DNA of 64,000 nt from JACCXG01 sp963785755 (GTDB lineage Bacteria; Acidobacteriota; Vicinamibacteria; Vicinamibacterales; 2-12-FULL-66-21): the NCBI GenBank assembly GCA_963785755.1, contig CAWAXG010000013.1:1270327-1334326 (forward strand). Direction: 5' to 3'. Below, one piece after another: positions 15,967-26,516 of the stretch (position 1 is its first letter; each line of letters opens with the position of its first letter). The notes under the pieces are model-generated. The model had not been told where the DNA came from. It did no database searches and worked only from the letters and a program-made list of their open reading frames with translations. Both the position numbers and the translations under genes were made by a program.

Positions 15967-18333
15967 TCACCGGAACCGGAACGTCCGTCCAACCCCGACG
16001 TACGTGCGCCAGCGGCCGTCGTAGCCCCACGACCCGGCGATCATGACCGGCCCCACGAGCGTGTCCATCACGAGACCGATGCCGCCGTTCGATCGCCAGC
16101 CGGCCTGGTCCCAGTCGTCGAACGCGTCGGCGTTCTCGAGCCAGACTCCGGCGAAGATGGGACCGCCCATGAAGTCCGGCAGGCGCCCCACCTGATGCAG
16201 GACGCCGCCGCTCAGCGCGTAGTAGTGGCTCCCGCGCAGTTCGCCCGGAGCTGTACGCCCCCAGCCGGAACGGGGAACCGAGCGTAAACTCGTTGGTCGG
16301 CAGCGGCTCGTAGTTGAACGACGTGCCGAGGCCGCCGTAGACGAACACGCGATTGCGCGGACCGCGGCTCCAGAACTTGTTGGCGACCATGGAGAGCTGC
16401 GTCAGCTCCGCCTCGTAATCGAACGTCTCCCCATCGACCGTGATATCGGGACCGGTGAAGAGGCGCGACAACTCGACATTCGCGAGGATACCGCGCCTCG
16501 GCGCGACGGTCGCGTCCTGGGTATCGAGCCGCCACACGAGCTGCGCCCCGGTCTGTTTTCCCTCCAGCTCGGGAAAGCCGGGGTCCCCGACCTCGATCGA
16601 CGCACTCGAGCGCCCGACATACGCCCCCAGACGGAGATCGCTTCGCGCACCGAGATTGACGCCGAGGTTCAGCCCGAGGCGTGCCTGGGTTTGACCGTAC
16701 CGCGCAACCACCGCGTCGTCGACGATGAAGTTGAAGGTTTCCGTGCCGACGCCCGCGAACGGGGCCACGAACAAAGCGGTCGAGCCGATCGGGCGATAGA
16801 GCTCGCTGGCCAGGCTCGGATTGGAACCGAGGGTCCCGTCGATGCGCAGCTCCGAGCCGGATCCGATCACGTCGAAGGCGAGGTAGCGTCCGGTCAGGGT
16901 GATGCGGAAATCGCTGGAGGTCGTGTTCTCCAGGTTCACGCCGAGCATGAAGAAGGGGGGCGCGTAGGTCTTGACGCGGCCCACCACACGCAGTCCGTAG
17001 CCCTGGGCCGCGTCGCGCGTCAGACGCCAGGTCACGGTTTCGTAGCGATCCAGCCCGCCGACGGTCGCGAGATCGGTCTCCACCGCTTGGATGTTCAGAG
17101 GGACCCCGACGTGCCGGGCGAGCATCAGCTGCAACCGCTTCGCATCGCGGTCGCCGAACCCTTCGAGCTGGATGAACGCGGGCGGCGGCAGCTCGGTCCG
17201 CCGGCGCGCGAGCCGGCGAGCGCGCCACGCCTCGTAGTCGGCCTCGCTGACCGCGAGCGGAAGCAGCTTGCTCGCGCATGGCCTCGGCCGCGCGGTAGCC
17301 TTCCTCGATCATCCCCTCGGCCCGCCGCCAGTCGAGCGATCCGGTACTCGCTCAGAGGCACGGTGACGACCACGTCCGCCGCAGCGATCGCCCGCCTCGT
17401 CGAGGCGCGCATCATCGCGTCGAGCGTATTCCCGGCGACGCCGAACATCGTGTAAGAGACGCCTTCGCGATCGGACAGATCGCCGACGTTGATCGCCACC
17501 ACCCGGTCCGCTCCCATGGCTTTCACGACGTCCGCGGGAATGTTGTTCATCGTGCCGCCGTCGATCAGCACCTGTCCGTCCACTTCGACGGGCGGAAAGA
17601 TCAGCGGCAGCGACATGGTGGCGCGCATGGCGTCGGCAAACGAGCCACGCCGCATCACAATCGGCTGCGCCGACAGGAGATCGACGGCGACGGTGCGGAA
17701 GGGCGTCGGCAGATCGTCGAAGTCCTCGATCTCGAAATACGGCCCGGCGATGCGGCCGAGCAGCAGCTCGACGTACTGGCCGTTGTTCAGCGCCGTCGGC
17801 GGCACGATGCCGCCCTTGAGACCGAACTCCAGACGCGAGGGATACGCCCGCGCGTCGGCCTTGCGCCGGATGTTCTTGTGCTCGAACGTCGAAGCACCGA
17901 ACAGCTGATCCCAGTTCAAGCCGGTGATGAACGAGTGCAGCTCCTTGGCGTCCATGCCGCTGGCGAACGCGCCACCGACGAGGCCGCCCATGCTGGTCCC
18001 GGCGGCCACATCGATCGGAATGCGGTGCTCCTCCATCCAGCGGATGACGCCCACGTGCGCGATGCCGCGCGCGCTGCCACCGCCGAATGCGACGCCGACG
18101 GTCGGCCGTCCCGGTTCGCTCACACCGCGCGCACGCGTCTCAGCCTCCGGCGGGGAGGGCTGCGGCTTCATCCGCTGCAGCGGCGCCGCGCACGCCGCGC
18201 ACCCGAGCGCGACGAGCCCCGCGATCACTGCTCGAAGCCACCGGCTCGGTCCAGTCAGGATCGGTGTGTCACACACGCACAACCTCGCATCAGCAGATCT
18301 CTGGGAACCGCACAATCGGGACGCAGCCGCCAA
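15967..18333 (-). CDS. Patatin-like phospholipase/Omp85 barrel fusion (frame-broken)
   Basis: Reconstructed as 787 residues after removing three extra bases near 17340, 17268 and 16247, which gives an exact codon count. The N-terminus has a lipoprotein-like or signal segment (VIAGLVALGCAAC). The patatin domain has the oxyanion loop GGGSARG, nucleophile elbow GTSMGG and catalytic DGG (VLIDGGTMNN). A POTRA-like segment (IQLEGFGDRDAKRLQLML) and a C-terminal 16-strand-type barrel ending YVGVGRTFRFR follow. This is the RssA/PlpD-like class, in which the barrel may export the lipase domain (type Vd secretion). The start is uncertain: a GTG directly before the hydrophobic segment is an alternative. 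Confidence 0.85.
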
Positions 18334-18568
18334 CCGCTCGTCCGGACCAGAGCGTACACCAGCTCAACCCGGGCCTGCCGTGTCTCGATCACTCACAAAA
18401 TGCCGTGAGCGCTCTCACGGGCGGTGACAATCCGCCATCACGCCATGGCCCCCGAGTTTTGGATCACGGGCATTCTGGTCGGATTCGTCAGCCGGGTCTG
18501 CGGAACCACGCCCAGTAGGGGCAATCTGCGTACCGGACGGCTTCCAAGCGCCGGACACAAGGGGCTAT

Positions 18569-19531
18569 TCACAAGGAGGACGAGGCATTCTTAGCAGAAG
18601 AATTCTTCTTAGGATCGTTTCCTCCCGTCCTCCCGTCCTCCCTGTTGAAAAAACTGACGATCTCCAGTCCTCCTACCCCAGGAGCGTCCCCGCGCCCGTC
18701 CCGGCTGGCAGACTCCGGCCTCCGGCGTAGCGTCGCCTGCAGCTGCCCGCGGCTCCAGCGCCGCAGCCGGTACAGCGTGCAGAAGACGAAGTCCGGCGCC
18801 GCGCCGCCCTGGCCGCCGACGAGCTCGCCGCCGCGGCGGACGTTGTCCTGCATCCACGGCGGCACGAGCAGGTGATACGGGTTGCGCTGCACTTCGCCGA
18901 CGTGAAACGACAGCGCAGTCATCATCTCCGCCAGGTCCTCCACGCTCGATTCGACCATCAGGTTCGGCGTCGCCATCGCGCCCCAGAACTCCGTCTCGAC
19001 GACGTGGCAGGTGAAGTCCGCGGCCTGGACGGCGAGCGCGTCGACGAGGAGATAGTGGGTACCGATATGGGTGCTGTTCCAGTCGGCGTCGTGCGGCAGG
19101 AAGACGACCTCGGGGCGCTCGGCGGCGAGGATCGCGGCGATGACCTCGACGGCCGCCTGCCAGCGCGCCGGATCGCTGGTCCGGGTCTTGACGTTGACGT
19201 GCTCGAGACCGCCGGGCGCGGTCTGAATCAGATCGAACCCGAGATAGTCGCAGGCCGCTTTCAGTTCCTCGAGCCGCCCCGCCTGCCGCGCCTTGTTGCT
19301 GCCCTGGGTGACCGCGACGTTGCCGACCCGCATCCCTGCCTCGCGCTGAAGGCGCAGCGCCAGCCCGCCGATGATGCACTCATCGTCGGGATGCGGCGAG
19401 AAGATGAGGGCGCGTGGTGCATCGCGAGCGGGGGCGGGGCGCGGCGGGCGGGTGAACCCGCCGAGTGGAAACATCCGGCCTTCGCGAACCAGACGGGCGA
19501 GCTCGGAGACGTAGCCGTGATACGGATTCAT
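18569..19531 (-). CDS. PIG-L family deacetylase
   Basis: A 320-residue protein with the family's zinc-binding SPHPDDECI motif near residue 46 and the downstream HDADWNSTHIGTHY region (second metal/catalytic part). The PIG-L/LmbE family removes N-acetyl groups from glucosamine-containing substrates. Its ATG overlaps the stop of the ROK gene by 4 bases (ATGA), so the two are translationally coupled and probably handle one amino sugar. The last 29 residues (from VSFFNRE) are low-complexity and differ from family ends, so the stop at 18569 may reflect a frame error. The 230 bases beyond the patatin start hold a 7-bp stem hairpin (CCGTGAG/CTCACGG) near 18402. Confidence 0.85.
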   Translation of the reverse strand: MNPYHGYVSELARLVREGRMFPLGGFTRPPRPAPARDAPRALIFSPHPDDECIIGGLALRLQREAGMRVGNVAVTQGSNKARQAGRLEELKAACDYLGFDLIQTAPGGLEHVNVKTRTSDPARWQAAVEVIAAILAAERPEVVFLPHDADWNSTHIGTHYLLVDALAVQAADFTCHVVETEFWGAMATPNLMVESSVEDLAEMMTALSFHVGEVQRNPYHLLVPPWMQDNVRRGGELVGGQGGAAPDFVFCTLYRLRRWSRGQLQATLRRRPESASRDGRGDAPGVGGLEIVSFFNREDGRTGGNDPKKNSSAKNASSSL

Positions 19532-20944
19532 GCCGGCGTGCCAAGTGCCGGCAGGCTCGCGGCGGCGATCGCCTGACCGTGACGTTTGTCGTGCTCGTCA
19601 GGAACGTGGAATGCGATCTGTCCCGCGAGCTCCGGGAACTCGACCGCCAGCACCTCGCGCGCGCCGCCGACGATGTCGTCGCCGCCAGGCCCGGAGGTGA
19701 CGCGGCCGAGCACCAGCACGTGGCGCAGATCGTAGAACGACGCGAAATGCGCGACGCCGTACCCGACATAGGTGCCGATGGTCTGGTAGATCTTCTTCGC
19801 GCGGTGATCGCCCTGGAGCATGAGCGACTGCACCTGCTTGAGCCGCTCGGGCAGCGGCATGTCGGGCGGCGAGTCGATGCCGGCGATGGGCATGAGCCGG
19901 CCGACGCACTGCTGCGAGTAGTACTGCGCGCCGACGCCATAGTCGCCCGACCATTCGTCGGCCGGCGCGCCCGGATTGTAGTCGATCGGCACGAAGGCCA
20001 GCTCGTTCAGCCATGACGTGATGTTGCCGTCCGGCGTGACGTAGCCGGCGGCGGTGCTGGTGCCGAGCGCGATCCCCAGAATCGCATTCGCGCCGAGCGA
20101 CATCGAGCCGGCCAGCGCGGTGACCTCGCCGTCGTTGACCACTTCGAATGGCACGCCGTTCCACGCCTTCCTGATGTCCAGGAAGAGATCCTTCACGCGC
20201 GCGTTGAACACGTCCACCGGTACTCCGCGAAACAGCGAGCCGGCCTTCACGCGATTGTTCACGTAGACGCCCGCGGCGCTGCCGCCGATGGCATCGACGC
20301 GCGGCAGATGCGCCGCCGCCTTCTTCAGCGAGTCCATGATGCCGTCGAAGTGGTACTGCGGATCCGGCTTGTAGTAGGGATCCCAGACGGTCTCGTCACT
20401 GAACACGACTCGGCCATCGACGACCGCCGCCGCCTTGCGGTCGCTGCCGCCCAGATCGAAGCCGATGCGGCATCCCTCGAGATGGCGGCCGAGCGGCCTG
20501 GTCGACGAGCGCTCGGGCGGCAGATCGCGCGGTGTGCACGACCTCCAGCCCGCGGTCGAAGATCCGTTCGCCCACGAAGTTCGCGTCGAACCTGCCGGTC
20601 GCGGTGTCGCGGTAGTGCGCCGTCAGCCGCGCGGCCAGCGCGGCCGGGCCGTTGATGTGGATCCGCCACCCGCCGCGCGACCACAGCAGGAACTTGACGA
20701 GCCGCTCCACATGAGGACCGTTCGCCGAGGCTTGCGGATGAGACTCGGGCAGCACCCGCGTCTCGAAACGAAAGACCGAGCCGTCGGCCTGTTCGAGGGC
20801 GATCCCGACGGGCACGCGCGCCCGCCGTCGCGTCGACCAGCGCGCCGAAACGCCCGCATCGCGAGCACCGCGGGGCGGAACGCCGGGTCGAGGACCGGGC
20901 GTGACCCGCGGCGCGACGAGCGGCAGACCGTTGTTCGTGTTCAT
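19528..20944 (-). CDS. ROK-family sugar kinase-like protein (frame-broken)
   Basis: Reconstructed as 470 residues after removal of four extra bases (about 20896, 20849, 20817 and 20527), giving an exact codon count. The nucleotide-binding start is IGFDLGGSDRKAAAV, and LGIALGTSTAAGYV is the second phosphate-binding loop. No clear zinc cysteine cluster of classical ROK glucokinases is visible, and about 150 extra N-terminal residues precede the kinase core. It probably phosphorylates a sugar. It forms an operon with the PIG-L deacetylase (ATGA overlap) and is divergent from the Gfo/Idh oxidoreductase at 21093. Together they suggest uptake and modification of an amino or acetylated sugar. Confidence 0.78.
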
Positions 20945-21092
20945 GGTTGAGGTGACCGGCTCATGCGGCCGAAATCTTAGCATTCGACGGCCATCGGTCA
21001 GCTCGCGCGGATCACGCACAGTCTTGCCCGCGGCCCGGCTAGCGCGGATAAGGTTGACCGGTGATCGTTTTCATTGACCGCTGCCTGGAAGG

Positions 21093-22182
21093 ATGCCGAT
21101 GACCAGTCCCCTCCGAGTGCTCGTTGCCGGCTGCGGCAACATGGGAGCCAGCCACGCCCGCGCCTATCACAAGATGCCCGAGTTCGAGATCGTCGGCGCT
21201 GGTCAGCCGTGGCCCGGCCTCACGCGGCGCGCTCAGCAAGGAGCTGGGCGGCGCTGCCCGAGTTCAGCGACTACTACGCCGCGCTGGCCGCGACCAAGCC
21301 CGATGTCGTCAGCATCAACACCTATCCGGAGACGCACGGGCCCTATGCGAGGGCGGCCATCAACGCGGGCTGCCACGTCTTCTGCGAGAAGCCGCTCGCC
21401 GAGACCGTCGAGCGAGGCGCAGAGCATCGTCGACGCCGCGCGTCGCGAACGACCGCAAGCTGGTCATCGGCTACATCCTGCGCGTTCATCCGGCGTGGAT
21501 GCGGTTCATCGAGATCGCGCGCACGCTCGGCAAGCCGCTGGTCATGCGCATGAACCTGAACCAGCAGAGCCACGGAGACATCGTGGAACGTCCATCGCAA
21601 TCTCATGAACTCGATGAGCCCGATCGTCGACTGCGGCGTCCACTACGTCGACGTGATGTGCCAGATGACCGGCGCGAAACCGGTCCGTGTGTCGGCGGTC
21701 GGCGCGCGGCTGAGCGACGAGCTCAAGCCCGGCATGTACAACTACGGCCAGCTTCAGGTCACGTTCGACGATGGGTCCGTCGGATGGTACGAGGCCGGCT
21801 GGGGGCCGATGATGAGCGAGGTGGCGTTCTTCGTCAAGGACGTGGTGGGTCCGAAGGGCTGCGCGTCGATCGTGAAGGACCCGAACGAGGCCACGCGCCA
21901 GCGGCTCGTCCGACATCGACAGCCACACCAAGACGAACTGCATCCGGCTGCACCACGCCGAGCTCGACGCGAACAACGAGTTCGTGAAGCCGGACGAGCT
22001 GATCAACACCGAGGACGAGCCCGATCATCAGGGCGCTCTGCGATCGCGAGCAGGCGTTCCTGCTGCGCGCGATCCAGCAGGACGTCGATCTGTCGGCGCA
22101 CATGCACGACGCGGTCAACAGCCTGCGCATCGTGCTGGCCGCCGACGAGAGCTTCCGGACGGGGCAGGTGGTGAGCCTCTAG
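21093..22182 (+). CDS. Gfo/Idh/MocA oxidoreductase (frame-broken)
   Basis: Reconstructed as 360 residues after removing seven extra bases (about 21198, 21250, 21413, 21444, 21593, 21907 and 22032). The Rossmann start is VLVAGCGNMGASHARAY, followed by the family's CEKPLAE motif with its conserved EKP. The catalytic region is DCGVHYVDVMCQMTG (with the family's D-x-G-x-H). NAD(P)-dependent oxidation or reduction of a sugar or inositol is the usual activity; the substrate is unknown. It is transcribed divergently from the ROK/PIG-L operon. Every break is an insertion and the rest of the sequence is intact, so the gene is probably functional in the organism. Confidence 0.82.
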
Positions 22183-22325
22183 GCACGTGCTGCGTGCCAG
22201 GTGCTACGTGCGAACGTGCTTCTCGTGCTATGTGCTACGTGCTAGGTGCCACGTTCGCACGTGAGCACGCCGCACGTAGCACGAGGAGCACGTGAGCACA
22301 CAGCACGTGGCACGCAGGACGTGAA
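22183..22325. repeat. Word-like repeat, GCACGTAGCACG family
   Basis: More than a dozen variants of GCACGTAGC, GTGCTACGTGC and CACGTGAGCAC run from the oxidoreductase stop to near the end of the hybrid kinase gene. The first half reads as GTGCTACGTGC words and the second half as their reverse complement, so the whole tract can fold back on itself. It lies between convergent genes and could act as a terminator. Confidence 0.8.
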
Positions 22326-22358
22326 AGTGACAGATAAGGATTCTGTGATCTCGCGAGC

Positions 22359-25300
22359 TCACGCCGACGAGTGGTCGCGGACCGCCCCGGCGAGCGCCTG
22401 AACCGCCGCTGCCAGCTCGTTCGGCTGAACTGGTTTCGACAGGTGCATCTGGAAGCCGGACTGCAGCGACCGGGTGCGATCGGCCGCGCGGGCGTACGCG
22501 GTGAGCGCGGCGGCCGGAATCTCTCCCTGGCGATTCCGGGGCCGCGCGCGAATCGTCTTCAGCAGCGCATACCCATCGATCTCGGGCAGCCCGATGTCCA
22601 GCACCGCCACATCGAACCGCGCGCGATCCAGCGCCGCCAGCGCGTCACCCGCGGTGCCCGCGGTGACGACGACGGCGCCGGCAGCCGACAGGGTGTCTCT
22701 GGCCATCGCGAGCGCGTCGGCATCGTCGTCCACGAGCAGCACGCGAAGGCCGCGAAGGTTGGAGAGCTGCAGCTCCGCCGGCGACGACACCTCGATCGCT
22801 GGATGCATCCGCCCGGCGTCGTGAATCCTGCCGTCGTGCACGATCATCAGCGGCAGCTCGACGCGCACGGTGGTCCCGCGCCCCTTTCCCGGACTGGTGG
22901 CGTCGATCCGACCGCCGTGCGCCTCCACCAGATGGCGGCTGATGGCCAGTCCGAGACCCAGCCCCCCGTGATTGCGCGTGAACGCGCCGTCCGCCTGGCG
23001 GAAGCGCTGAAAGAGGTGCGGCAGGAATTCCGGAGCGATGCCCTCGCCGGTGTCGCTCACCGTGAGCTCGACGTGCGAGTTCACCCGTTCCAGCCGGATC
23101 TGCACCCGGCCGTCGCGCGGCGTGAACTTGATGGCGTTCGACAGGAGGTTCCAGACGACCTGCTGCAGCCGCTGCGCGTCTCCCGCGACCGGCACCCCCG
23201 GCTGATCGATGGCGGATTGCAGCCTGACGCCCTTGGCGGCGGCCGCCGGGGAGACGGTCTCGAGCGCCTCCTGGATGACGCGGGCCAAATCAACCGGACC
23301 GATGTCGAGCCGGAGCTTGCCGGTGATGATGCGCGAGACGTCGAGCACGTCGCTGATCAACTGCTCCTGCAGTCTCGCGTTGCGCTCAATCGTCTCCAGC
23401 ACGGCGGGCACGCGCTGCGGCGCGATCGCGCCCCCGCGCATCATCTGGGTGTAGCCGAGCACCGCATTCAACGGCGTCCGCAGTTCGTGCGACAGGGTGG
23501 CGAGGAATTCGTCCTTGAGGCGATTGGCGGATTCCGCTTCGTGCTTGGCGGCGGCGATCGCCGTCACGTCGTGGGCGATGATCACGATGCTGTCGACGCT
23601 GCCGTCGTCCTTGAACAGCGGTTCGAAGACGAGGTCGAAACGGCCTTCCTCCACGCTCCCGGGCCCTCGATTCATCATGATGCGCACCGACTGCCCGAAG
23701 AAGGGCTCGCCGGACTGGCGCACCTGGTCGAGAATCCCGAAGATCGCCTGATCCTCGAGCACGGGAAGCGCCTCGCGAATCGGCTTTCCGACCGCGGCGC
23801 GCCCGCCGATCAGCTCCTGATAGCGAGGATTCGCCAGCTCGTAGACGTGGTTCGGACCGGACACGACGGCGACGGCCACCGGCGCGTGCGTGAAGAGGCG
23901 GGTCAGGCGTCGCGCGTGGTGCTGTTCGATGGCCCGCACACGTGCCTTGACGATCTGCGCGGCCACGCGGGCGAGCAGGTCGCGCGCCGAAAACGGCTTG
24001 ACCAGATAGTCGTCGGCTGACGCGGCCAGACCTTCGATGCGCGCTTCCTCGCCGGCGCGCGCCGACAGCATGATCACCGGGATGCTCCGAAGATCCGGAT
24101 CGGTCCGCAGCTCGCGCAGCAATCCGAAGCCGTCCAGCTCCGGCATCATCACGTCGGTCACGATCACGTCCGGACGCCGCAGGCGCGCGGCGATGAGCGC
24201 GTCGCGGCCGTTGTCCACGGTTTCGACCTGCCACCGTTCTGCCAGCAGCCGCTTCGCGTAGTCCCGCATGTCCGCGTTGTCGTCGGCCAGCAGCACTCGA
24301 CCGGCATCGGTGGCAATGCTGCTCTCCCCGTCGGCATCGGCCGGCGCGCTCGAACCCTTCGTGGTCGATGCCTCGGGCAGCCAGCGCAGCGCCTCCTCGA
24401 GGTACGACGCGGCGACGTCGGACCGGCTCTCGGCTGTGCCGGCGACAATGTGTTGAGGCGGGAGGTGGGACGAGCCGAGCGGCAGCGAGACCGTGAAGAC
24501 ACTCCCCCGGCCCACCTCACTGGTCGCGGTCAGCTCGCCGCCGTGGAGCTTCACGAGCTCCTGCACGAGGGCGAGGCCGATGCCCGAGCCCTCGTGGCTC
24601 CGTCCCTTCGTGCCTTCCACGCGGTGGAACCGTTCGAACACGCGCGGCAGCTCGTGTTCGGGAATGCCGTCGCCCGTGTCGAGCACGGACAACTGAACCC
24701 GCTGATCCTTTTTTGCAACGCTGACGGCGATCCGACCGGCGAGCGTGAACTTGAAGGCGTTGGAGAGAAGGTTGAGGACGATCTTCTCCCACATCTCGCG
24801 GTCAACGTAGACCGGCTCGGGGAACGGCTTGAACTCGACGGTGAACTCCAGGCCCGCCTTCTCCATGGCCGACCGGAAGGTGCTTGCGAGGTCGGCGGTC
24901 AGCGCACCCAGATCGACAGGCTCGAACCGGGCGCGAACGCGGCCTGCCTCGATGCGCGAGAAGTCGAGCAGCGTGTTCACGAGCTTCAGCAGCCGCTGGC
25001 TGTTGCGGTGCGCGACGTCGAGCTGGTCGCGAATCGCACCCGGCACTGCGTCGCCCGCGCGGCGCGCCTCGTCCAGCGGCCCGAGCAGGAGCGTCAGCGG
25101 GGTGCGGAACTCGTGACTGACGTTGCTGAAGAACGTCGTCTTGGCGCGGTCGATTTCAGCCAGCGCCTGGGCGCGTCGGCGTTCCGCCTCGTAGGCGCGC
25201 ACGTTGGCGAGCCCCGCGGCGATCTCACCGACGAACAGGCTGACGAAGCTGCGGTAGGCATCATCGACCGGCCGAAACGGATTCAGGCCGGCCACGAGCA

Positions 25301-26201
25301 GGCCCGCGGGCCGCCGCTGACCCTGCTGCGCGATCGGGAGCACCAGCGCCTGAGCCGCCGGCCGCTCCCACGGTCCGGCCGGCAGATGAGGGAACCGGCC
25401 GGCAAGATCGACGATCTCCGCGTCGGCTCCGGATTCGCCGTCGAGGCGCCACAGCGCGTACGGATCGTCGACATCGATCGCGGTCAGCGCCGCGGGATGA
25501 TCGGTAGGGATACCGATCCTGCCGGTGAGGCGCGCGCGGGTCCCGGATTCATCGAGCAGGTAGGTCAGCGCGAACGGCAGATCCTTCGAGCCGGCCAGGG
25601 CGCCTTCGATGGCCATGAACAGTTCGGGTTCGGTCATCGCCGACGCGATCGCGACGGCGGCGTCACGGAGCAGCGCCATTCGACGCTCGCCGAGGACACG
25701 CTCGGTTTCCTCCGTCACGACGCACAGATTCCCGCACACCTTCCCGTCGTCGTCGGTCACAGGGCTGTACGAGAACGTGTGATAGGTCTCTTCCCGATAG
25801 CCGTTCCGCTCGAGGAAGAGCAACAGCTTGTCATCCCATGTCGCCCGGCCACCTTGAAGCACCTGGTCGATGCGGGGACCGATGTCCGGCCAGATCTCCG
25901 CCCACACATCGCGCGACGGCCGGCCGAGCGCCCAGGGGTGCTTGGCGCCGAGCGTCATGGCGCCATAAGCATCGTTGTAGAAAAAGGTCAGCTCGGGGCC
26001 CCAGCCCATCCACATCGCGAAGCGGGATGTCAGCAGAACGCGGACGACGGTACGAAGGCTCTGCGGCCAGGTGTCGACCGGCCCCAGCGGAGTTGTCGAC
26101 CAGTCCTTGGACCGCATCAGGGCAGCCATCTCGCCGGCGACGCAGAACGGATCGTTCTGATGTGTGGAGTTCACGACCCTGGCCTCGGCAATCGATGTCA
26201 C
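22359..26201 (-). CDS. Double hybrid sensor kinase (PAS-GAF-HK-REC-PAS-HK-REC)
   Basis: A 1280-residue protein without membrane segments. Order: PAS (about 50-170), GAF (about 185-345), HisKA with FFSNVSHEFRTPLTLLLG, HATPase_c, receiver 1 (LLADDNADMRDY, VTDVMMPELDG), PAS (about 785-890), second HisKA with LATLSHELRTPLNAVLGY, second HATPase_c (GLGLGLAISRHLVEAHGG) and receiver 2 (LLVDDDADALAM, VLDIGLPEIDG). Two full kinase-receiver modules in one chain allow internal phosphorelay or integration of two signals. The second half closely resembles the hybrid kinase at 3166-5649. No frame error in 3.8 kb. A cognate output regulator is not adjacent. Confidence 0.93.
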   Translation of the reverse strand: MTSIAEARVVNSTHQNDPFCVAGEMAALMRSKDWSTTPLGPVDTWPQSLRTVVRVLLTSRFAMWMGWGPELTFFYNDAYGAMTLGAKHPWALGRPSRDVWAEIWPDIGPRIDQVLQGGRATWDDKLLLFLERNGYREETYHTFSYSPVTDDDGKVCGNLCVVTEETERVLGERRMALLRDAAVAIASAMTEPELFMAIEGALAGSKDLPFALTYLLDESGTRARLTGRIGIPTDHPAALTAIDVDDPYALWRLDGESGADAEIVDLAGRFPHLPAGPWERPAAQALVLPIAQQGQRRPAGLLVAGLNPFRPVDDAYRSFVSLFVGEIAAGLANVRAYEAERRRAQALAEIDRAKTTFFSNVSHEFRTPLTLLLGPLDEARRAGDAVPGAIRDQLDVAHRNSQRLLKLVNTLLDFSRIEAGRVRARFEPVDLGALTADLASTFRSAMEKAGLEFTVEFKPFPEPVYVDREMWEKIVLNLLSNAFKFTLAGRIAVSVAKKDQRVQLSVLDTGDGIPEHELPRVFERFHRVEGTKGRSHEGSGIGLALVQELVKLHGGELTATSEVGRGSVFTVSLPLGSSHLPPQHIVAGTAESRSDVAASYLEEALRWLPEASTTKGSSAPADADGESSIATDAGRVLLADDNADMRDYAKRLLAERWQVETVDNGRDALIAARLRRPDVIVTDVMMPELDGFGLLRELRTDPDLRSIPVIMLSARAGEEARIEGLAASADDYLVKPFSARDLLARVAAQIVKARVRAIEQHHARRLTRLFTHAPVAVAVVSGPNHVYELANPRYQELIGGRAAVGKPIREALPVLEDQAIFGILDQVRQSGEPFFGQSVRIMMNRGPGSVEEGRFDLVFEPLFKDDGSVDSIVIIAHDVTAIAAAKHEAESANRLKDEFLATLSHELRTPLNAVLGYTQMMRGGAIAPQRVPAVLETIERNARLQEQLISDVLDVSRIITGKLRLDIGPVDLARVIQEALETVSPAAAAKGVRLQSAIDQPGVPVAGDAQRLQQVVWNLLSNAIKFTPRDGRVQIRLERVNSHVELTVSDTGEGIAPEFLPHLFQRFRQADGAFTRNHGGLGLGLAISRHLVEAHGGRIDATSPGKGRGTTVRVELPLMIVHDGRIHDAGRMHPAIEVSSPAELQLSNLRGLRVLLVDDDADALAMARDTLSAAGAVVVTAGTAGDALAALDRARFDVAVLDIGLPEIDGYALLKTIRARPRNRQGEIPAAALTAYARAADRTRSLQSGFQMHLSKPVQPNELAAAVQALAGAVRDHSSA

Positions 26202-26393
26202 TCAGGGCCGCTCAGTCAGGGGATTCCTGCCGAAGCGGCGGCGAAACAAGAGTAGGTACAGCCACAATTGAAGAGCCCCACTGCCGAAGTAGCACTTGTC
26301 GTGCCGACGGCAGAGCCAATCGGTTCAGCTGGTTTGCTAGAACGGTCTACTTCGAGGTGGGTGCGACTGACGGCGATCCGTCGCTGAAAACTG

Positions 26394-26452
26394 GGGGTCG
26401 GATCTTGTATTTCAACATTCCAATAATGTTGAAATGCACGACCTGACCCTCT
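26394..26452. repeat. REP/RAYT-like hairpin element, copy 2
   Basis: Left arm GGGGTCGGATCTTG to CAACATT, a 5-base loop, then AATGTTGAAATGC to GACCTGACCCTC. The arms match those of the element at 15199-15308, but here they directly abut. It lies in the 315-base gap between the ADOP permease end (26517) and the double hybrid kinase start (26201). Nothing else recognisable was seen in that gap. Confidence 0.8.
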
Positions 26453-26516
26453 CAATCGGACCCGCTCATCCGTAGAGGAGAATCGCCGTCCGATGTCCCT
26501 GTCGCCCGGCCAATCT

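Noticed and set aside
21093..22182. Calling the oxidoreductase a true pseudogene
   Set aside because: All seven breaks are single extra bases, the corrected frame is exact and all motifs are intact, so sequencing error is the simpler explanation.
24450..26255. A 601-codon plus-strand open frame
   Set aside because: Antisense of the double hybrid kinase; composition shows only the complement of its codons.
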